From positions 3,038,001 to 3,102,000 of the forward strand of contig NZ_JALDST010000001.1 in assembly GCF_022747945.1 (NCBI RefSeq): a stretch of 64,000 nt of DNA, in the 5' to 3' direction. This DNA comes from Micromonospora sp. R77 (GTDB lineage Bacteria; Actinomycetota; Actinomycetes; Mycobacteriales; Micromonosporaceae). A program made the position numbers and the translations under genes. This document shows, in pieces, positions 37,837-48,813 of this stretch (position 1 is its first letter; every line of letters begins with the position of its first letter). The notes under the pieces were generated by a model that searched no databases, was not told the origin of the DNA, and saw nothing but the letters and a program-made list of their open reading frames with translations.

Positions 37837-39987
37837 TCAGGCGCGGCCGAGGCGGTCGAGGATCCAGGCGTTGACGAACGCCTCCTCGCGCCAGGCGTCG
37901 TAGCGTCCGCTGGGCCCGCCGTGGCCGGCGCCCATCTCGGTCTTGAGCAGGTAGTCGCCCTGCGGCGCGACCGCGCGCAGCCGGGCGATCCACTTCGCCG
38001 GCTCGTGGTAGAGCACCCGGGTGTCGTTGAGGCTGGTCACCGCCAGGATCGCCGGGTAGTCGACCGCCGCCACGTTCTCGTACGGCGTGTACGACTTCAT
38101 GTACGCGTAGACCTCGGGGTCGTCGAGCGGGTTGCCCCACTCCTCCCACTCGGTGACGGTCAGCGGCAGCGACGGGTCGAGGATCGAGGTGAGCGCGTCC
38201 ACGAAGGGCACCTGCGCGACGATGCCGGCGAACGCGTCGGGGGCCAGGTTGGCCACCGCGCCCATCAGCAGGCCACCGGCCGAGGCGCCCCGGGCGACCA
38301 GCCGGTCGTCGGCCGTCCAGCCGGCCTTGACCAGGTGCCGGGCGCAGGCCACGAAGTCGGTGAAGGTGTTCTTCTTGGCCAGCAGCTTGCCCTCGTCGTA
38401 CCAGCGGCGGCCCAGTTCGCCGCCGCCGCGGATGTGCGCCACCGCGAAGATGACCCCCCGGTCGAGCAGCGAGAGCCGGGAGATGGAGAACCACGGGTCC
38501 ATGCTCGCCTCGTACGACCCGTAGCCGTAGATGACGGCGGGGGCGGAGCCGTCGCGCGGGGTGCCCCGGCGGCAGACCAGCGAGATCGGCACCCGGGTGC
38601 CGTCGTCGGCGAGCGCCCAGTCGCGGTGCTGCTCGTAGTCGGCCGGGTCGTACGCCCGACCGTCCGGCCCGGGCAGGACCGGCTTCTGCTTGCGCAGCAC
38701 CAGCTCCCGGGTGACCAGGTCGTAGTCGTAGACCGAGTCGGGGGTGACCAGCGAGGTGTACTGGAACCGGACCTCGTCGGTGCGGTACTCCGGGTTGGCG
38801 TCGAGCGCGACGCTGTAGATCGGCTCGGGGAACTCGATGTCGTACGCGTCCCCGCCGCCGACCGGCAGCACCCGCAGCCCGGTCAGGCCGTTGCTGCGCA
38901 GCGAGACGACCAGGTGGTTGGAGAAGGCGTCGACGGACTCCAGCCGGGTGCCCGGGGTGTGCGCGATCAGCGGCGTCCAGTCGCCCGGCGCGTCCGCCGA
39001 GGTGTACGCCAGCGCGAAGTCCTCGGCCCCGTCGTTGTGCAGGATCAAGAACCGGTGGCCGTGGTGCTCGACGGAGTACTCGACGCCCTGCCGGCGCGGG
39101 GCGACGACGGCCGGCTCGCCGGTGGGGTTGCCCGCCGGGATGACCCGTACCTCGCTGGTGACCTTGCTGTGGATCTCGATGAGCACGAAGCGCTCGGAGC
39201 GGGTCAGCTCGACGCCCACCCAGAACCGCTCGTCGTCCTCCTGGTGGACCACCACGTCCTCGCCCGACGGGGTGCCGATGCGGTGCCGCCAGACCCGGTC
39301 GGGCCGCCAGGCGTCGTCGACCGTGACGTAGAACAGCGTGGAGGCGTCGGTGGACCAGGCGGTGCCGTAGAAGGTGTCCGGCACCTCGTCGGCGAGGACC
39401 TCGCCGGTGGCCAGGTCCTTGACCCGCAGGGTGAACCGCTCGTCGCCGGCGAAGTCCGTCGAGTAGGCCAGCCAGCGCCCGTCGGGGCTGACGTCGCACG
39501 CCCCGAGGGCGAAGAAGTCGTGCCCCTCGGCGAGCTGGTTGCCGTCGAGCAGCACCTGCTCACCCTCCAGCGGGGTGCCGTCGGCGCTGATCGGCGGCGC
39601 GGTCTCGCCGTCGCGGACGGCCCGGCGGCAGTGCACGCCGTACTGCTGGCCCTCGACCGTGCGGGTGTAGTACCAGTACCCGCCCTTGCGGGTGGGGACC
39701 GACAGGTCGCTCTCCTGGGTGCGCCGGCGGGTCTCCTCGAACAGCTCCGCGCGCAGCCCCGCCAGGTGTGCGGTGCGCGCCTCGGTGTAGGCGTTCTCCG
39801 CGGTGAGGTGGGCGATCGTCTCCGGGTCGTCCTTGGCGGCCAGCCAGGCGTACTCGTCGAGGACGGTGTCGCCGTGGTGGCTGCGCTCGGTCGGGACGCG
39901 CTTGGCGACGGGCACGTTCGACGGCTCCGGGTCGTGGTGCGGCGTCAGCCGCGCCGAGCCGGAGTTGTCGTTGGTCTCGGTGGTCAC
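37837..39987 (-). CDS. S9 family prolyl oligopeptidase (oligopeptidase B-like)
   Basis: The 716-residue protein has an N-terminal seven-blade beta-propeller (about residues 70-420) and a C-terminal alpha/beta-hydrolase domain. 'LVARGASAGGLLMGAV' is the nucleophile elbow (GxSxGG), 'VTSLNDTRVLYHEPAKWI' holds the catalytic Asp and 'EMGAGHGGPSGRYD' the catalytic His. The signature 'HIRGGGELGRRWYDEGKLLAKKNTFTDF' is typical of oligopeptidase B/PtrB, which cleaves short peptides after basic residues. No signal peptide; cytosolic. Confidence 0.95.
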   Translation of the reverse strand: MTTETNDNSGSARLTPHHDPEPSNVPVAKRVPTERSHHGDTVLDEYAWLAAKDDPETIAHLTAENAYTEARTAHLAGLRAELFEETRRRTQESDLSVPTRKGGYWYYTRTVEGQQYGVHCRRAVRDGETAPPISADGTPLEGEQVLLDGNQLAEGHDFFALGACDVSPDGRWLAYSTDFAGDERFTLRVKDLATGEVLADEVPDTFYGTAWSTDASTLFYVTVDDAWRPDRVWRHRIGTPSGEDVVVHQEDDERFWVGVELTRSERFVLIEIHSKVTSEVRVIPAGNPTGEPAVVAPRRQGVEYSVEHHGHRFLILHNDGAEDFALAYTSADAPGDWTPLIAHTPGTRLESVDAFSNHLVVSLRSNGLTGLRVLPVGGGDAYDIEFPEPIYSVALDANPEYRTDEVRFQYTSLVTPDSVYDYDLVTRELVLRKQKPVLPGPDGRAYDPADYEQHRDWALADDGTRVPISLVCRRGTPRDGSAPAVIYGYGSYEASMDPWFSISRLSLLDRGVIFAVAHIRGGGELGRRWYDEGKLLAKKNTFTDFVACARHLVKAGWTADDRLVARGASAGGLLMGAVANLAPDAFAGIVAQVPFVDALTSILDPSLPLTVTEWEEWGNPLDDPEVYAYMKSYTPYENVAAVDYPAILAVTSLNDTRVLYHEPAKWIARLRAVAPQGDYLLKTEMGAGHGGPSGRYDAWREEAFVNAWILDRLGRA

Positions 39988-40109
39988 GGCGTCACGTTAC
40001 CGGCCGATCGCTGCTCGTCGCGGCGGGCGAGGCGACGTCGCTCGCGCGGAAGGAGATCGTGCCGATCAACCGGCCACCACGATTTTCGAACACATGTACG
40101 ATTACCGCC

Positions 40110-41524
40110 ATGGCGGCTGCAGTGAGCGTGACGGACCAGATCACCCGGCGACTGGCGGAGATCTGCGGCCCGCCCTTCGCCCGCTTCGCCGGTCCGGCCG
40201 ACGAGGTCGCCGGTCGCACCGCCCGCTGGGTGGCGGTTCCCGGCGGGCCGTACGCCGCCGCCGAGGTGATCCGGCTCGCCGCGGCGCACGACCTGACCGT
40301 CGTACCCCGGGGTGCCGGCACGAAGATCGACTGGGGTGCGGCCCCCGACCAGGTCGACATCATGCTCGACACCGGCCGGCTCGCCGGTGTCTGGCACGAG
40401 CCGCGCGGGGCGGGAGTGGCCGAGATCGGCGCGGGGACCCGCTCCGCGCGGCCCAGGCCGCGCTGGAACGCACCGGCCAGCGGCTGGCGCTGGACGCCCC
40501 GTCGCCCGGCGCGACCCTCGGCGGGGTGCTCGCCGCCGACGAAGCCGGCCCGCTGCGCCACCGGCACGGCAGCCCCTGCGCGCAGCTCGTCGGGGTCCGC
40601 TACCTCGACGCCGACGGGGAGCTGGTCAGCGTCGGCGAGCCCGGCACGGCGCTGCTCGGCCGGGCCGGTCCGGCACGGAACCACCGCGCCGCCGCGCTGC
40701 CCGGCGCGGCCGACCTGCCCGGGTTCGACGTCGCCCGGCTGCTCTGCGGCTCGCAGGGCGGGCTCGGGGTGCTGGTCTCGGCCACCATGCGGGTGCAGCC
40801 CGTGCCGGCCGGCCGGGTATGGGTGTCCCGGCCGGTCTGGACCCCGCTGGAGGTGCACGACCTGGTCCGCGCGGTGCTCGCCGCCCGACTCGACCCGTCG
40901 GCGATCGAGCTGGACCTGCCGGTCCCGGTGCCGCTGCCCCGCCGCCGGGTCCACCCCGCGCACCCCTCCGTGGTCCACCGCCCCGACCACCCGGCGGTGA
41001 CCGGTCGGACGGGTCGGCCGGCCGCCGCCGGCAGCCTGGTGGTGCTGCTGGAAGGCGGCCCGGCGGACGAGGCGGAACGCGTCGAGCGGCTGACCGCCCT
41101 GTTCGGCCCGGAGGCCACGGTCGGCCACACCGCTCCCGAGTGGTGGGGGCGCTACCCGTTCGGCCCCGGCGACACCGCGCTCCGCATCGAGGTGCCCATC
41201 AACGACCTGCACGCCGCCGTCTACGCCCTCCGCGACGCGGCCGGCGCCCCCGTTCCGGTACGCGGTTCGGCCGGCGTCGGCACCGTGCACGCGGTGCTGC
41301 CCGCCGCCCTGCCGGCCGACCGGGTCACCTCGATCGTCGCCGGCGTACGCGGGGTGCTGCTCGCCCGGCAGGGCCGCTGCACGGTGGTGGCCGCACCTCC
41401 GCCGGTCCGCCGGTCGGTCGACCTGTGGGGCGAACTGCCCTCCCTGCCCCGGCTCCGGGCCGCCAAGGAACGCCTCGACCCGCACCAGCGGCTGGCCCCG
41501 GGCCGCCTCCCCGGCGGCCTATGA
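40110..41524 (+). pseudogene. FAD-binding oxidase (glycolate oxidase GlcE-like) with one frame break
   Basis: The ATG at 40110 gives MAAAVSVTDQITRRLAEICG and 'VAVPGGPYAAAEVIRLAAAHDLTVVPRGAGTKIDWG', a PCMH/VAO-type FAD-binding domain. Just after 'VAEIGAGT' (about 40440) the sensible reading moves one base: 'LRAAQAALERTGQRLALDAPSPGATLGGVLAADEAGP', then 'GLGVLVSATMRVQPVP', ending 'PRLRAAKERLDPHQRLAPGR', typical of GlcE. One C missing from ACCCGCTCC (ACCCCGCTCC) restores a protein of about 471 residues. Real mutation or sequencing error. Confidence 0.82.
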
Positions 41525-41558
41525 CGACCCGCCCGGCGGCGTCGGTGCGGGCGGACCC

Positions 41559-43622
41559 TCAGAGGGCGTCGTTGCGCAGGACGAGGATGGCGATGTCGTC
41601 GCGGGGCGCCTCGACGGAGAAGCCGATCGCGGCGGCCCGGAGGCGGGCGGCCACCACGTCCGCCGAATAGCCGGCCAGCGGGGCGGCCGCGTCGCGCAGC
41701 CGGTCGGTGCCGAACAGTTCCCGGCCTCGCCGCCGCTCGGTCACCCCGTCGGTGTAGAAGACGAGCGCGTCGCCCGGGCCGAGCGGGACGTCCGCGGTCG
41801 GCGTGGTGATGGAGTCGAGCAGCCCGAGCGCGGTGCCGCCGGTGCCCACGAAACCGGCACCCCCGCCGGAGAGCAGCACCGGCCGGTCGTGGCCGGCCAG
41901 GTGCAGCGCCACGTCGAGCTGATCGCCGTGGCCGGGCCCGACGGCGGCCAGGGCCAGCGTGCAGTACCGCCCCCCGCCACGCTCCACCAGCGTCTCGTTG
42001 AGTCGGGACAGCACCTCCGGCAGCGGTTTGCCGTCACCGACCAGCACCCGGATCACGTCCCGGACCAGGCCGGTGACCGCCGCCGCCTGCACGCCCTTGC
42101 CGGAGACGTCGCCGACGACCACCAGCCAGCGGCCGTCCGGCAGTGGTACCACGTCGTAGAAGTCGCCGCCGACCTCGGCGTCGTCGCCGGTGGGAACGTA
42201 CTCGGCGGCGAAGCCGATGCCCTCCACCACGGGCAGCACCGGCGGGAGCAGCGACTGCTGGAGGGTCTGGGCCACCCGCCGCCGCTCGGCGTGGATCCGG
42301 GCGTTCTCGATCGCCAGGGCGGCGCGGCGGGCCACGTCCTCCAGCACCGAGACCTCGTCCGGATCGTGCCGGTGTCGCTGGTGGCGCCCCACCGCGAGGG
42401 TGCCGAGCCGCTGGCCACGGGCGATCAACGGTACGGCGAAGCCCTCCATCGGGCCGGCGAGCGGCACCTGCGCCGCGCTCCGGGACGCCTCACGCAGCCG
42501 GGCCTGGATCGAGTCCGGGCCGGTCTCCTGGAGCACCTTGTGCAGCTGCGGCAGCACCGACTCGTCGGCGTGGGTGGCGGTGGCCAGCCGCAACCGACCC
42601 CACTCGTCGGTGGTGTGCACCGCGCACCACTGGCCGAGTCGAGGCACCACCAGCTGGGGGATCAGCGCCATCGTCAGCTCGACGTCGAGGGACTGGGCGA
42701 GCAGTTCGCTCGCCTCGGCGAGGAAGGTCAGCCAGGCCTGCCGCCGGACGTCCAGCCGGCGCAGCCGGTCGTTCTCCAGGTGCAGCGAGAGCCGCTCGGC
42801 GGCCAGGATCGCCAGCGGCCGGGCGTACGCCGAGGGCGCCGCGTCGAGCTCCAACTCCCCGGCGTACGGGCGGTGCACGGCCAGCGGCACCCGGAGCAGT
42901 TCGTTGCTCGCCCGGGGCTGCCGGCCGTAGCGGGCCAGCAGTTGGGAGCCCTGGGCGTCGCCCCGGTCCAACCGGACCACCCCACCGGCCGCGCCGACCA
43001 TCTCGGCCAGCCGGGTCAGCAGCCCGGTGGCGAACTCCGGCAGCGGGTCGTCCGCGTACGGGTCGGGGCTGATCTGCATCAGCTCGCTCATCGCGGCCGC
43101 GCTCGGGGTGCCGCCGTCCGGGGCGGCGCCACCCGCGTCGCGGGTGTCCCCGCCGCCGGCCCGGGTCGGTGGGGCGGTGCCGGGCCGGTCCAGCCGGAAC
43201 CAGACGCCCTTTCCGCTCGGCAGGTACGTCGTGCCCCAGCGGCTGGAGAAGTGGTCGACCAGCAGCAGCCCCCGCCCGCGCGGGGAGACCTCGTCGATCT
43301 CCGGGGTGTCGTTGCGGACGCCCACCACCAGGTCGTCCACCGGGCCGGCGGCGAAGTCGGAGACGGTGACGGTCAGTCCGGTGCGGTCGGCGACGACCTC
43401 GATGTCCAGTTCGGTGCGGGCGTGCTCGACGGCGTTGGTGGAGAGCTCGGTGGTGAGCAGCAGCGCCTCGTTGAGCAGTTCGTCCAGGTCGGCCTCGGCG
43501 AGCACCGAGCGGACCAGGGCGCGGGCGGCGGCGGGCGTACGCCGGTCGGCGGGGAGCCGGACGTGCCGGACGTGGTCCTCCGCCTCGCCGGTCCTCGGGG
43601 GCCCCGCCTCCGCTCCTGACAC
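41559..43622 (-). CDS. HATPase_c_2-GAF-PP2C (RsbU-like) phosphatase
   Basis: The start is the GTG at 43622, preceded by GGAGGATACGGAG (spacing 8); the frame stays open far upstream only because it mirrors the kinase gene. The 687-residue protein has an RsbW-type ATPase domain ('[31 protein letters not shown]', '[19 protein letters not shown]', residues about 20-165), a GAF-like region with '[11 protein letters not shown]' and a second GAF ('[33 protein letters not shown]'), and a C-terminal SpoIIE phosphatase ('[40 protein letters not shown]', '[12 protein letters not shown]', 'RDDIAILVL'). It is divergent from the HAMP-repeat kinase, 265 bases away, and likely controls STAS antagonists. Confidence 0.94.
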   Translation of the reverse strand: MSGAEAGPPRTGEAEDHVRHVRLPADRRTPAAARALVRSVLAEADLDELLNEALLLTTELSTNAVEHARTELDIEVVADRTGLTVTVSDFAAGPVDDLVVGVRNDTPEIDEVSPRGRGLLLVDHFSSRWGTTYLPSGKGVWFRLDRPGTAPPTRAGGGDTRDAGGAAPDGGTPSAAAMSELMQISPDPYADDPLPEFATGLLTRLAEMVGAAGGVVRLDRGDAQGSQLLARYGRQPRASNELLRVPLAVHRPYAGELELDAAPSAYARPLAILAAERLSLHLENDRLRRLDVRRQAWLTFLAEASELLAQSLDVELTMALIPQLVVPRLGQWCAVHTTDEWGRLRLATATHADESVLPQLHKVLQETGPDSIQARLREASRSAAQVPLAGPMEGFAVPLIARGQRLGTLAVGRHQRHRHDPDEVSVLEDVARRAALAIENARIHAERRRVAQTLQQSLLPPVLPVVEGIGFAAEYVPTGDDAEVGGDFYDVVPLPDGRWLVVVGDVSGKGVQAAAVTGLVRDVIRVLVGDGKPLPEVLSRLNETLVERGGGRYCTLALAAVGPGHGDQLDVALHLAGHDRPVLLSGGGAGFVGTGGTALGLLDSITTPTADVPLGPGDALVFYTDGVTERRRGRELFGTDRLRDAAAPLAGYSADVVAARLRAAAIGFSVEAPRDDIAILVLRNDAL

Positions 43623-43710
43623 CTCCGTATCCTCCACCGCCCCCACCCCACCTGCCAACCCACCCCGCCTTCCCGCCCTCCTGCGGCCCCTCCCGCCCTC
43701 CTCGCTCCGG

Positions 43711-43767
43711 TGATCATGGGGTTGGCGGTGCGGAACCGGGCGGATCGACCCGCCAACCCCATGATCA
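43711..43767. repeat. Perfect 18-bp inverted repeat in the divergent intergenic region
   Basis: TGATCATGGGGTTGGCGG (43711-43728) is the exact reverse complement of 43750-43767, with 21 bases between. It lies between the two divergent signalling genes; it may be an operator or a dispersed palindromic repeat. Confidence 0.8.
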
Positions 43768-43887
43768 GCGGAGGAAGGGGGGCCGACGTGGTGGGGTGTT
43801 GGGAGGTCGGCCTCGACGGTGGCGCGGGCAGAATGGTGGGATGGCTGCGTGTCGGCACGAGCCGGTGGGCCCCGAGCTGAGCGAGGA

Positions 43888-46800
43888 ATGATGACCACGG
43901 CGAAACAGTCGGTAGCCGCGGATCCGTCCGCGCCGGACCACGAGGTGCTGCTCGGCGAGCTGGTCGAGGCGCTGCGCCGGGTGCGCGGCGGCGACCTCCG
44001 GGTACGCCTGCCCCGGCGGGCCGGCACGGCCGGCGAGGTGGCCGACGCCTTCAACGACGTGGTGTCGCTGCAGGAGCGGCAGCACCTGGACCTGCGCCGG
44101 ATCAGCCGGATCGTCGGCCGGGACGGCCGGCTCACCGAACGCCTCGACGACGAGGGCCTGGACGGCTCCTGGGCGGAGGGGCAGCGGGCGGTCAACTCGC
44201 TCATCGACGACCTGGGGCGGCCGACCACGGAGATCGCCCGGGTGATCGTGGCGGTGGCCGACGGCGACCTCTCCCAGCACATGGCGCTGGAGATCGACGG
44301 TCGCCCGCTGCGCGGCGAGTACCTGCGCATCGGTCGCACCGTGAACACCATGGTCGACCAGCTCTCGTCCTTCTCGAACGAGGTGACCCGGGTGGCCCGC
44401 GAGGTGGGCACCGAGGGCAAGCTCGGCGGCCAGGCCGACGTACGCGGTGTCGCCGGCACCTGGAAGGACCTCACCGACTCGGTGAACACCATGGCGTCGA
44501 ACCTGACGTACCAGGTGCGGTCGATCTCGCAGGTGGCCACGGCGGTGGCGAAGGGCGACCTGTCGCAGAAGATCACCGTGTCGGCGAAGGGCGAGGTGGC
44601 CGAGCTGGCGCACACCTTCAACTCGCTGACCGACACACTGCGCCTCTTCGCCGAGCAGGTGACCCGGGTGGCCCGGGAGGTGGGCACCGAGGGGAAGCTC
44701 GGCGGCCAGGCGGAGGTGCCGAACGTCGCCGGCACCTGGAAGGACCTGACCGACAGCGTCAACTCGATGGCGTCGAACCTGACCGCCCAGGTGCGGAACA
44801 TCGCCCAGGTGTCCACGGCGGTTGCCCGGGGCGACCTCAGCCAGAAGATCACGGTCGCTGCCCAGGGCGAGATCCTGGAGCTGAAGGACACCGTCAACAC
44901 CATGGTCGACCAGCTCTCGTCGTTCGCGGACGAGGTGACCCGGGTGGCCCGGGAGGTGGGCATCGAGGGCAAGCTCGGCGGCCAGGCGCAGGTACGCGGC
45001 GTCTCCGGCACCTGGCGCGACCTGACCGAGAACGTGAACCAGCTCGCCGGCAACCTGACCAGCCAGGTCCGCAACATCTCCCAGGTCTCCACGGCGGTCG
45101 CCAAGGGTGACCTGAGCCAGAAGATCACCGTCGACGCGCAGGGCGAGATCCTGGAGCTGAAGAACACCGTCAACACCATGGTCGACCAGCTCTCGTCGTT
45201 CGCGGACGAGGTGACCCGGGTGGCCCGGGAGGTGGGCACCGAGGGCAAGCTGGGCGGCCAGGCCCAGGTCAAGGGCGTGCTGGGCACCTGGCGGGATCTC
45301 ACCGACAACGTGAACTCGATGGCGTCGAACCTGACCAGCCAGGTGCGGAACATCGCCTCGGTCACCACCGCCGTGGCCAAGGGTGACCTGTCGCAGAAGA
45401 TCACGGTGGATGCCCGGGGTGAGATCCTGGAGCTGAAGTCGACGGTGAACACGATGGTCGACCAGCTCTCGTCGTTCGCGGACGAGGTGACCCGGGTGGC
45501 CCGTGAGGTGGGCACCGAGGGCAAGCTCGGCGGCCAGGCCCAGGTGCGCGGTGTGGCCGGCACCTGGCGGGACCTGACGGACAACGTGAACTCGATGGCG
45601 TCGAACCTGACCGCCCAGGTGCGGAACATCGCCCAGGTCTCCACGGCGGTCGCCAAGGGTGACCTGTCGCAGAAGATCACGGTGGATGCCCGGGGTGAGA
45701 TCCTGGAGCTGAAGTCGACGGTGAACACGATGGTCGACCAGCTCTCGTCGTTCGCGGACGAGGTGACCCGGGTGGCCCGCGAGGTGGGCACCGAGGGCAA
45801 GCTGGGCGGTCAGGCCCAGGTCAAGGGCGTCAGCGGTACGTGGCGGGACCTGACCGACAACGTGAACTCGATGGCGTCGAACCTGACCAGCCAGGTGCGG
45901 AACATCGCCTCGGTCACCACGGCGGTGGCGAAGGGCGACCTCGGCCAGAAGATCACCGTCGACGCGCAGGGCGAGATCCTGGAGCTGAAGAACACCGTCA
46001 ACACCATGGTCGACCAGCTCAGCTCGTTCGCCGACGAGGTGACCCGGGTGGCCCGCGAGGTCGGCATCGAGGGCAAGCTCGGCGGTCAGGCGCAGGTCAA
46101 GGGGGTCTCCGGCACCTGGCGGGACCTCACCGAGAACGTCAACCAGCTCGCCTCGACGCTGACCACCCAGCTCCGCGCGATCGCCCAGGTCTCCACCTCG
46201 GTGACCCGGGGCGACCTGACCCAGCGGATCGCGGTCAAGGCGCAGGGCGAGGTCGCCGAGCTGAAGGACAACATCAACCAGATGATCGTCACCCTCCGGG
46301 AGACGACCAAGAAGAACGCCGAGCAGGGCTGGCTGGACTCCAACCTGGCCCGGATCGGCGGGCTGCTCCAGGGCCAGCGGGACCTCGGCGAGGTCTGCCG
46401 CATGATCATGATGGAGGTGACCCCGCTGGTGGACGCGCAGCTCGGCGCGTTCTTCCTGGCGGACAGCTCCGACGGCAGCATGCGGCTGCGCCTCACCGCG
46501 TCGTACGGCTATGTGGCGCGGGGACACGACGTGACGTTCGGTCCCGGCGAGGGACTGGTCGGGCAGGCCGGCCTGTCCCGCCGGACGATCCGGGTCAACG
46601 CCCAGCCCGACGGGCGGCTGGTGCTGCGCTCCGGGCTGGCCGAGACGCCCCCCGCCGACCTGGTGGTGCTGCCCGTCCTCTTCGAGGGCGAACTGCTCGG
46701 CGTGATCGAGTTCGCCGGGGTCGCCACCTTCTCCGAGCTGCACCTGGCGTTCCTGGAGCGGCTGGTGCTGACCATCGGCATCGCGGTCAACACCATCCAG

Positions 46801-48255
46801 GCCAACCGGCGTACGGAGGAGCTGCTGGCCCAGTCGCAGCGGCTCGCCCACGAGCTGCAGGAGCAGTCGGCGGAGTTGCAGCGCACCAACGCCGAGCTGG
46901 AGGACAAGGCCCAGCTGCTGTCGGAGCAGAAGGCGAACATCGAGACCCAGAACCGGGAGATCGAGCTGGCCCGGCTGGGCCTGGAGGACAAGGCGCAGCA
47001 GCTCACCCGGGCGTCGGCGTACAAGTCGGAGTTCCTGGCGAACATGAGCCACGAGCTGCGTACGCCGCTGAACTCGTTGCTGCTGCTGGCCCGGCTGCTG
47101 GTGGAGAACTCGGAGCGGAACCTGACGCCGAAGCAGATCGAGTTCGCCCGGACCATCCACAGCGCCGGCTCCGACCTGCTGTCCCTGATCGACGACATCC
47201 TCGACCTGTCGAAGATCGAGGCGGGCCGGATGGACGTGGAGCCCACCGAGGTCCGCTTCTCGGAGATCCGCGGCTACGTCGAGCAGGCGTTCGCCCCGCA
47301 GGCCGAGGAGAAGGGCCTCGACTTCCAGGTACGCATCGCCAAGGACCTGCCGCCGGCGGTGGTCACCGACGCCCAACGGTTGCAGCAGATCCTGCGCAAC
47401 CTGCTCTCCAACGCGATGAAGTTCACCGACAACGGCGCGGTCACGTTGCGGATCGGCCCGGCCGCCGAGAACGCCGTCTTCGACGTGCCGGCGCTGACCA
47501 ACGCCCGGCAGGTGATCGCCTTCACGGTGATCGACACCGGCATCGGCATCTCCGACGACAAGCTGTCGCTGATCTTCGAGGCGTTCCAGCAGGCGGACGG
47601 CACCACCAGCCGCCGGTACGGCGGGACCGGGCTGGGCCTGTCGATCAGTCGGGACCTGGCCCGACTGCTCGGCGGTTCGATCACCGTGTCGTCGGCGCCC
47701 GGGCAGGGTTCGACGTTCACTCTCTTCGTACCCGATGTGCTGGCGCCGGACGCGGTGGTGGCGCCGCAGGCACCCTCGCCGAGCCGTGCGGGCCTGCCGT
47801 CCTCCCTGCTCATGCCCATGGAGCTGCCGCAGGCGACGGAGACGCCGTCGACCCGGCGGCTGGACGGGGTGACCGTCCTGATCGTCGACGACGACGTCCG
47901 GAACGTCTTCGCGCTGACCAGCGCATTGGAACTGCACGGCATGACCGTGCTGTACTCGGACAACGGGGCGGACGGCGTCCGCCTGCTCGCCGAGCATCCG
48001 GAGGTGGACATCGTGTTGATGGATGCGATGATGCCGGACCAGGACGGGTACGAGACGACCGGGCAGATCCGGCGCAACCACCGCTTCGCGGACCTGCCGA
48101 TCGTGTTCCTGACCGCGAAGGCGATGCCGGGGGACCGCGAGTCGGCGCTCGCGGCCGGGGGCAGCGACTACATCACCAAGCCGGTGGATCTGGACGAGCT
48201 GATCGAGCTGATGGCGTCCTGGATCAGCGGTGGCCGAGGCGAGGAGAGTTCGTGA
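43888..48255 (+). CDS. Soluble hybrid histidine kinase with tandem HAMP repeats, GAF and receiver
   Basis: The 1455-residue protein has no membrane helix. Residues about 20-830 are tandem HAMP units of about 92 residues; the marker '[19 protein letters not shown]' occurs seven times and '[12 protein letters not shown]' or close variants eight. A GAF domain follows ('[34 protein letters not shown]'), then a coiled coil, HisKA with His1055 in '[23 protein letters not shown]', HATPase ('[16 protein letters not shown]', '[19 protein letters not shown]') and a receiver with Asp1379 ('[17 protein letters not shown]'). This is the group III (Nik1/Os-1-like) layout known from fungi and some bacteria, usually tied to osmotic signalling. 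Start 43888 or the adjacent ATG 43891. It overlaps the next gene by 4 bases. Confidence 0.95.
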   Translation: MMTTAKQSVAADPSAPDHEVLLGELVEALRRVRGGDLRVRLPRRAGTAGEVADAFNDVVSLQERQHLDLRRISRIVGRDGRLTERLDDEGLDGSWAEGQRAVNSLIDDLGRPTTEIARVIVAVADGDLSQHMALEIDGRPLRGEYLRIGRTVNTMVDQLSSFSNEVTRVAREVGTEGKLGGQADVRGVAGTWKDLTDSVNTMASNLTYQVRSISQVATAVAKGDLSQKITVSAKGEVAELAHTFNSLTDTLRLFAEQVTRVAREVGTEGKLGGQAEVPNVAGTWKDLTDSVNSMASNLTAQVRNIAQVSTAVARGDLSQKITVAAQGEILELKDTVNTMVDQLSSFADEVTRVAREVGIEGKLGGQAQVRGVSGTWRDLTENVNQLAGNLTSQVRNISQVSTAVAKGDLSQKITVDAQGEILELKNTVNTMVDQLSSFADEVTRVAREVGTEGKLGGQAQVKGVLGTWRDLTDNVNSMASNLTSQVRNIASVTTAVAKGDLSQKITVDARGEILELKSTVNTMVDQLSSFADEVTRVAREVGTEGKLGGQAQVRGVAGTWRDLTDNVNSMASNLTAQVRNIAQVSTAVAKGDLSQKITVDARGEILELKSTVNTMVDQLSSFADEVTRVAREVGTEGKLGGQAQVKGVSGTWRDLTDNVNSMASNLTSQVRNIASVTTAVAKGDLGQKITVDAQGEILELKNTVNTMVDQLSSFADEVTRVAREVGIEGKLGGQAQVKGVSGTWRDLTENVNQLASTLTTQLRAIAQVSTSVTRGDLTQRIAVKAQGEVAELKDNINQMIVTLRETTKKNAEQGWLDSNLARIGGLLQGQRDLGEVCRMIMMEVTPLVDAQLGAFFLADSSDGSMRLRLTASYGYVARGHDVTFGPGEGLVGQAGLSRRTIRVNAQPDGRLVLRSGLAETPPADLVVLPVLFEGELLGVIEFAGVATFSELHLAFLERLVLTIGIAVNTIQANRRTEELLAQSQRLAHELQEQSAELQRTNAELEDKAQLLSEQKANIETQNREIELARLGLEDKAQQLTRASAYKSEFLANMSHELRTPLNSLLLLARLLVENSERNLTPKQIEFARTIHSAGSDLLSLIDDILDLSKIEAGRMDVEPTEVRFSEIRGYVEQAFAPQAEEKGLDFQVRIAKDLPPAVVTDAQRLQQILRNLLSNAMKFTDNGAVTLRIGPAAENAVFDVPALTNARQVIAFTVIDTGIGISDDKLSLIFEAFQQADGTTSRRYGGTGLGLSISRDLARLLGGSITVSSAPGQGSTFTLFVPDVLAPDAVVAPQAPSPSRAGLPSSLLMPMELPQATETPSTRRLDGVTVLIVDDDVRNVFALTSALELHGMTVLYSDNGADGVRLLAEHPEVDIVLMDAMMPDQDGYETTGQIRRNHRFADLPIVFLTAKAMPGDRESALAAGGSDYITKPVDLDELIELMASWISGGRGEESS

Positions 48256-48809
48256 CACAGACGGCCAAGGCGCTGCTGGTGGACGACCGTCGGGAGAACC
48301 TGATGGCGTTGGAGGCGATCCTCCAGGGGCTGCCGGTGCAGTCGGTCGCCGTGGAGAGCGGCGAGGCGGCGCTCAAGCAGCTGCTGGTGGACGACTTCGC
48401 GGTGATCCTGCTGGACGCCCAGATGCCGGACATGGACGGGTTCGAGACGGCCAGCCACATCAAGCGGCGGGAGCGGACCCGGCACGTACCGATCATCTTC
48501 CTCACCGCGGCGGACAAGGACGCCCAGCTCGCCCTGCGTGGCTACGCGGTCGGCGCGGTCGACTACCTGACCAAGCCGTTCGACCCGTGGGTGCTGCGCG
48601 CGAAGGTGTCGGTCTTCGTCGAGCTGTGGGTGAAGACCCGGCAGCTCGCCGCCCAGTCCGACGTGGTCCGGGAGCGGGACGCGCAGTGGCGGGTGCTCAC
48701 CGACGCGGTCGACGAGGCGAGCGCGCTGCTGCGCGCCGACGACAGCACGGAGGCCCGGGACCGCGCGGTCGACCTGCTCGAACAGGCCCGCTGGGGCAAC
48801 ACCCACTGA
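48252..48809 (+). CDS. Response regulator, stand-alone receiver with helical tail
   Basis: The GTG at 48252 starts [20 protein letters not shown]. The receiver domain (residues 1-125) has 'LLVDDRREN', phosphoacceptor Asp in 'AVILLDAQMPDMDGFET', Thr in 'IIFLTAAD' and Lys in 'YLTKPFDP'. A helical tail follows ('VFVELWVKTRQLAAQSDVVRERDAQWRVLTDAVDEASALL'). There is no DNA-binding or enzymatic domain, so it works through protein contacts. The 4-base overlap with the HAMP-repeat kinase makes it that kinase's direct phosphotransfer partner. Confidence 0.94.
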   Translation: MTQTAKALLVDDRRENLMALEAILQGLPVQSVAVESGEAALKQLLVDDFAVILLDAQMPDMDGFETASHIKRRERTRHVPIIFLTAADKDAQLALRGYAVGAVDYLTKPFDPWVLRAKVSVFVELWVKTRQLAAQSDVVRERDAQWRVLTDAVDEASALLRADDSTEARDRAVDLLEQARWGNTH

Positions 48810-48813
48810 CCTA

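Noticed and set aside
41559-45800. One very long minus-strand gene of over 1400 codons
   Set aside because: Upstream of about 43637 the reading is the complement of the HAMP repeats in the kinase gene and is repetitive Ser/Thr/Arg sequence. Only the part from 43622 down is a real protein.
43888-46300. A CRISPR or other repeat array
   Set aside because: The repeats are long coding HAMP units in one reading frame, not short repeats with spacers. No CRISPR array or cas gene is seen in the window.
43765-48258. A 1497-codon minus-strand open frame opposite the HAMP kinase
   Set aside because: It is the mirror of a high-GC gene, lacks domain sense (long His/Arg/Val/Gln runs) and the plus strand has full kinase motifs.
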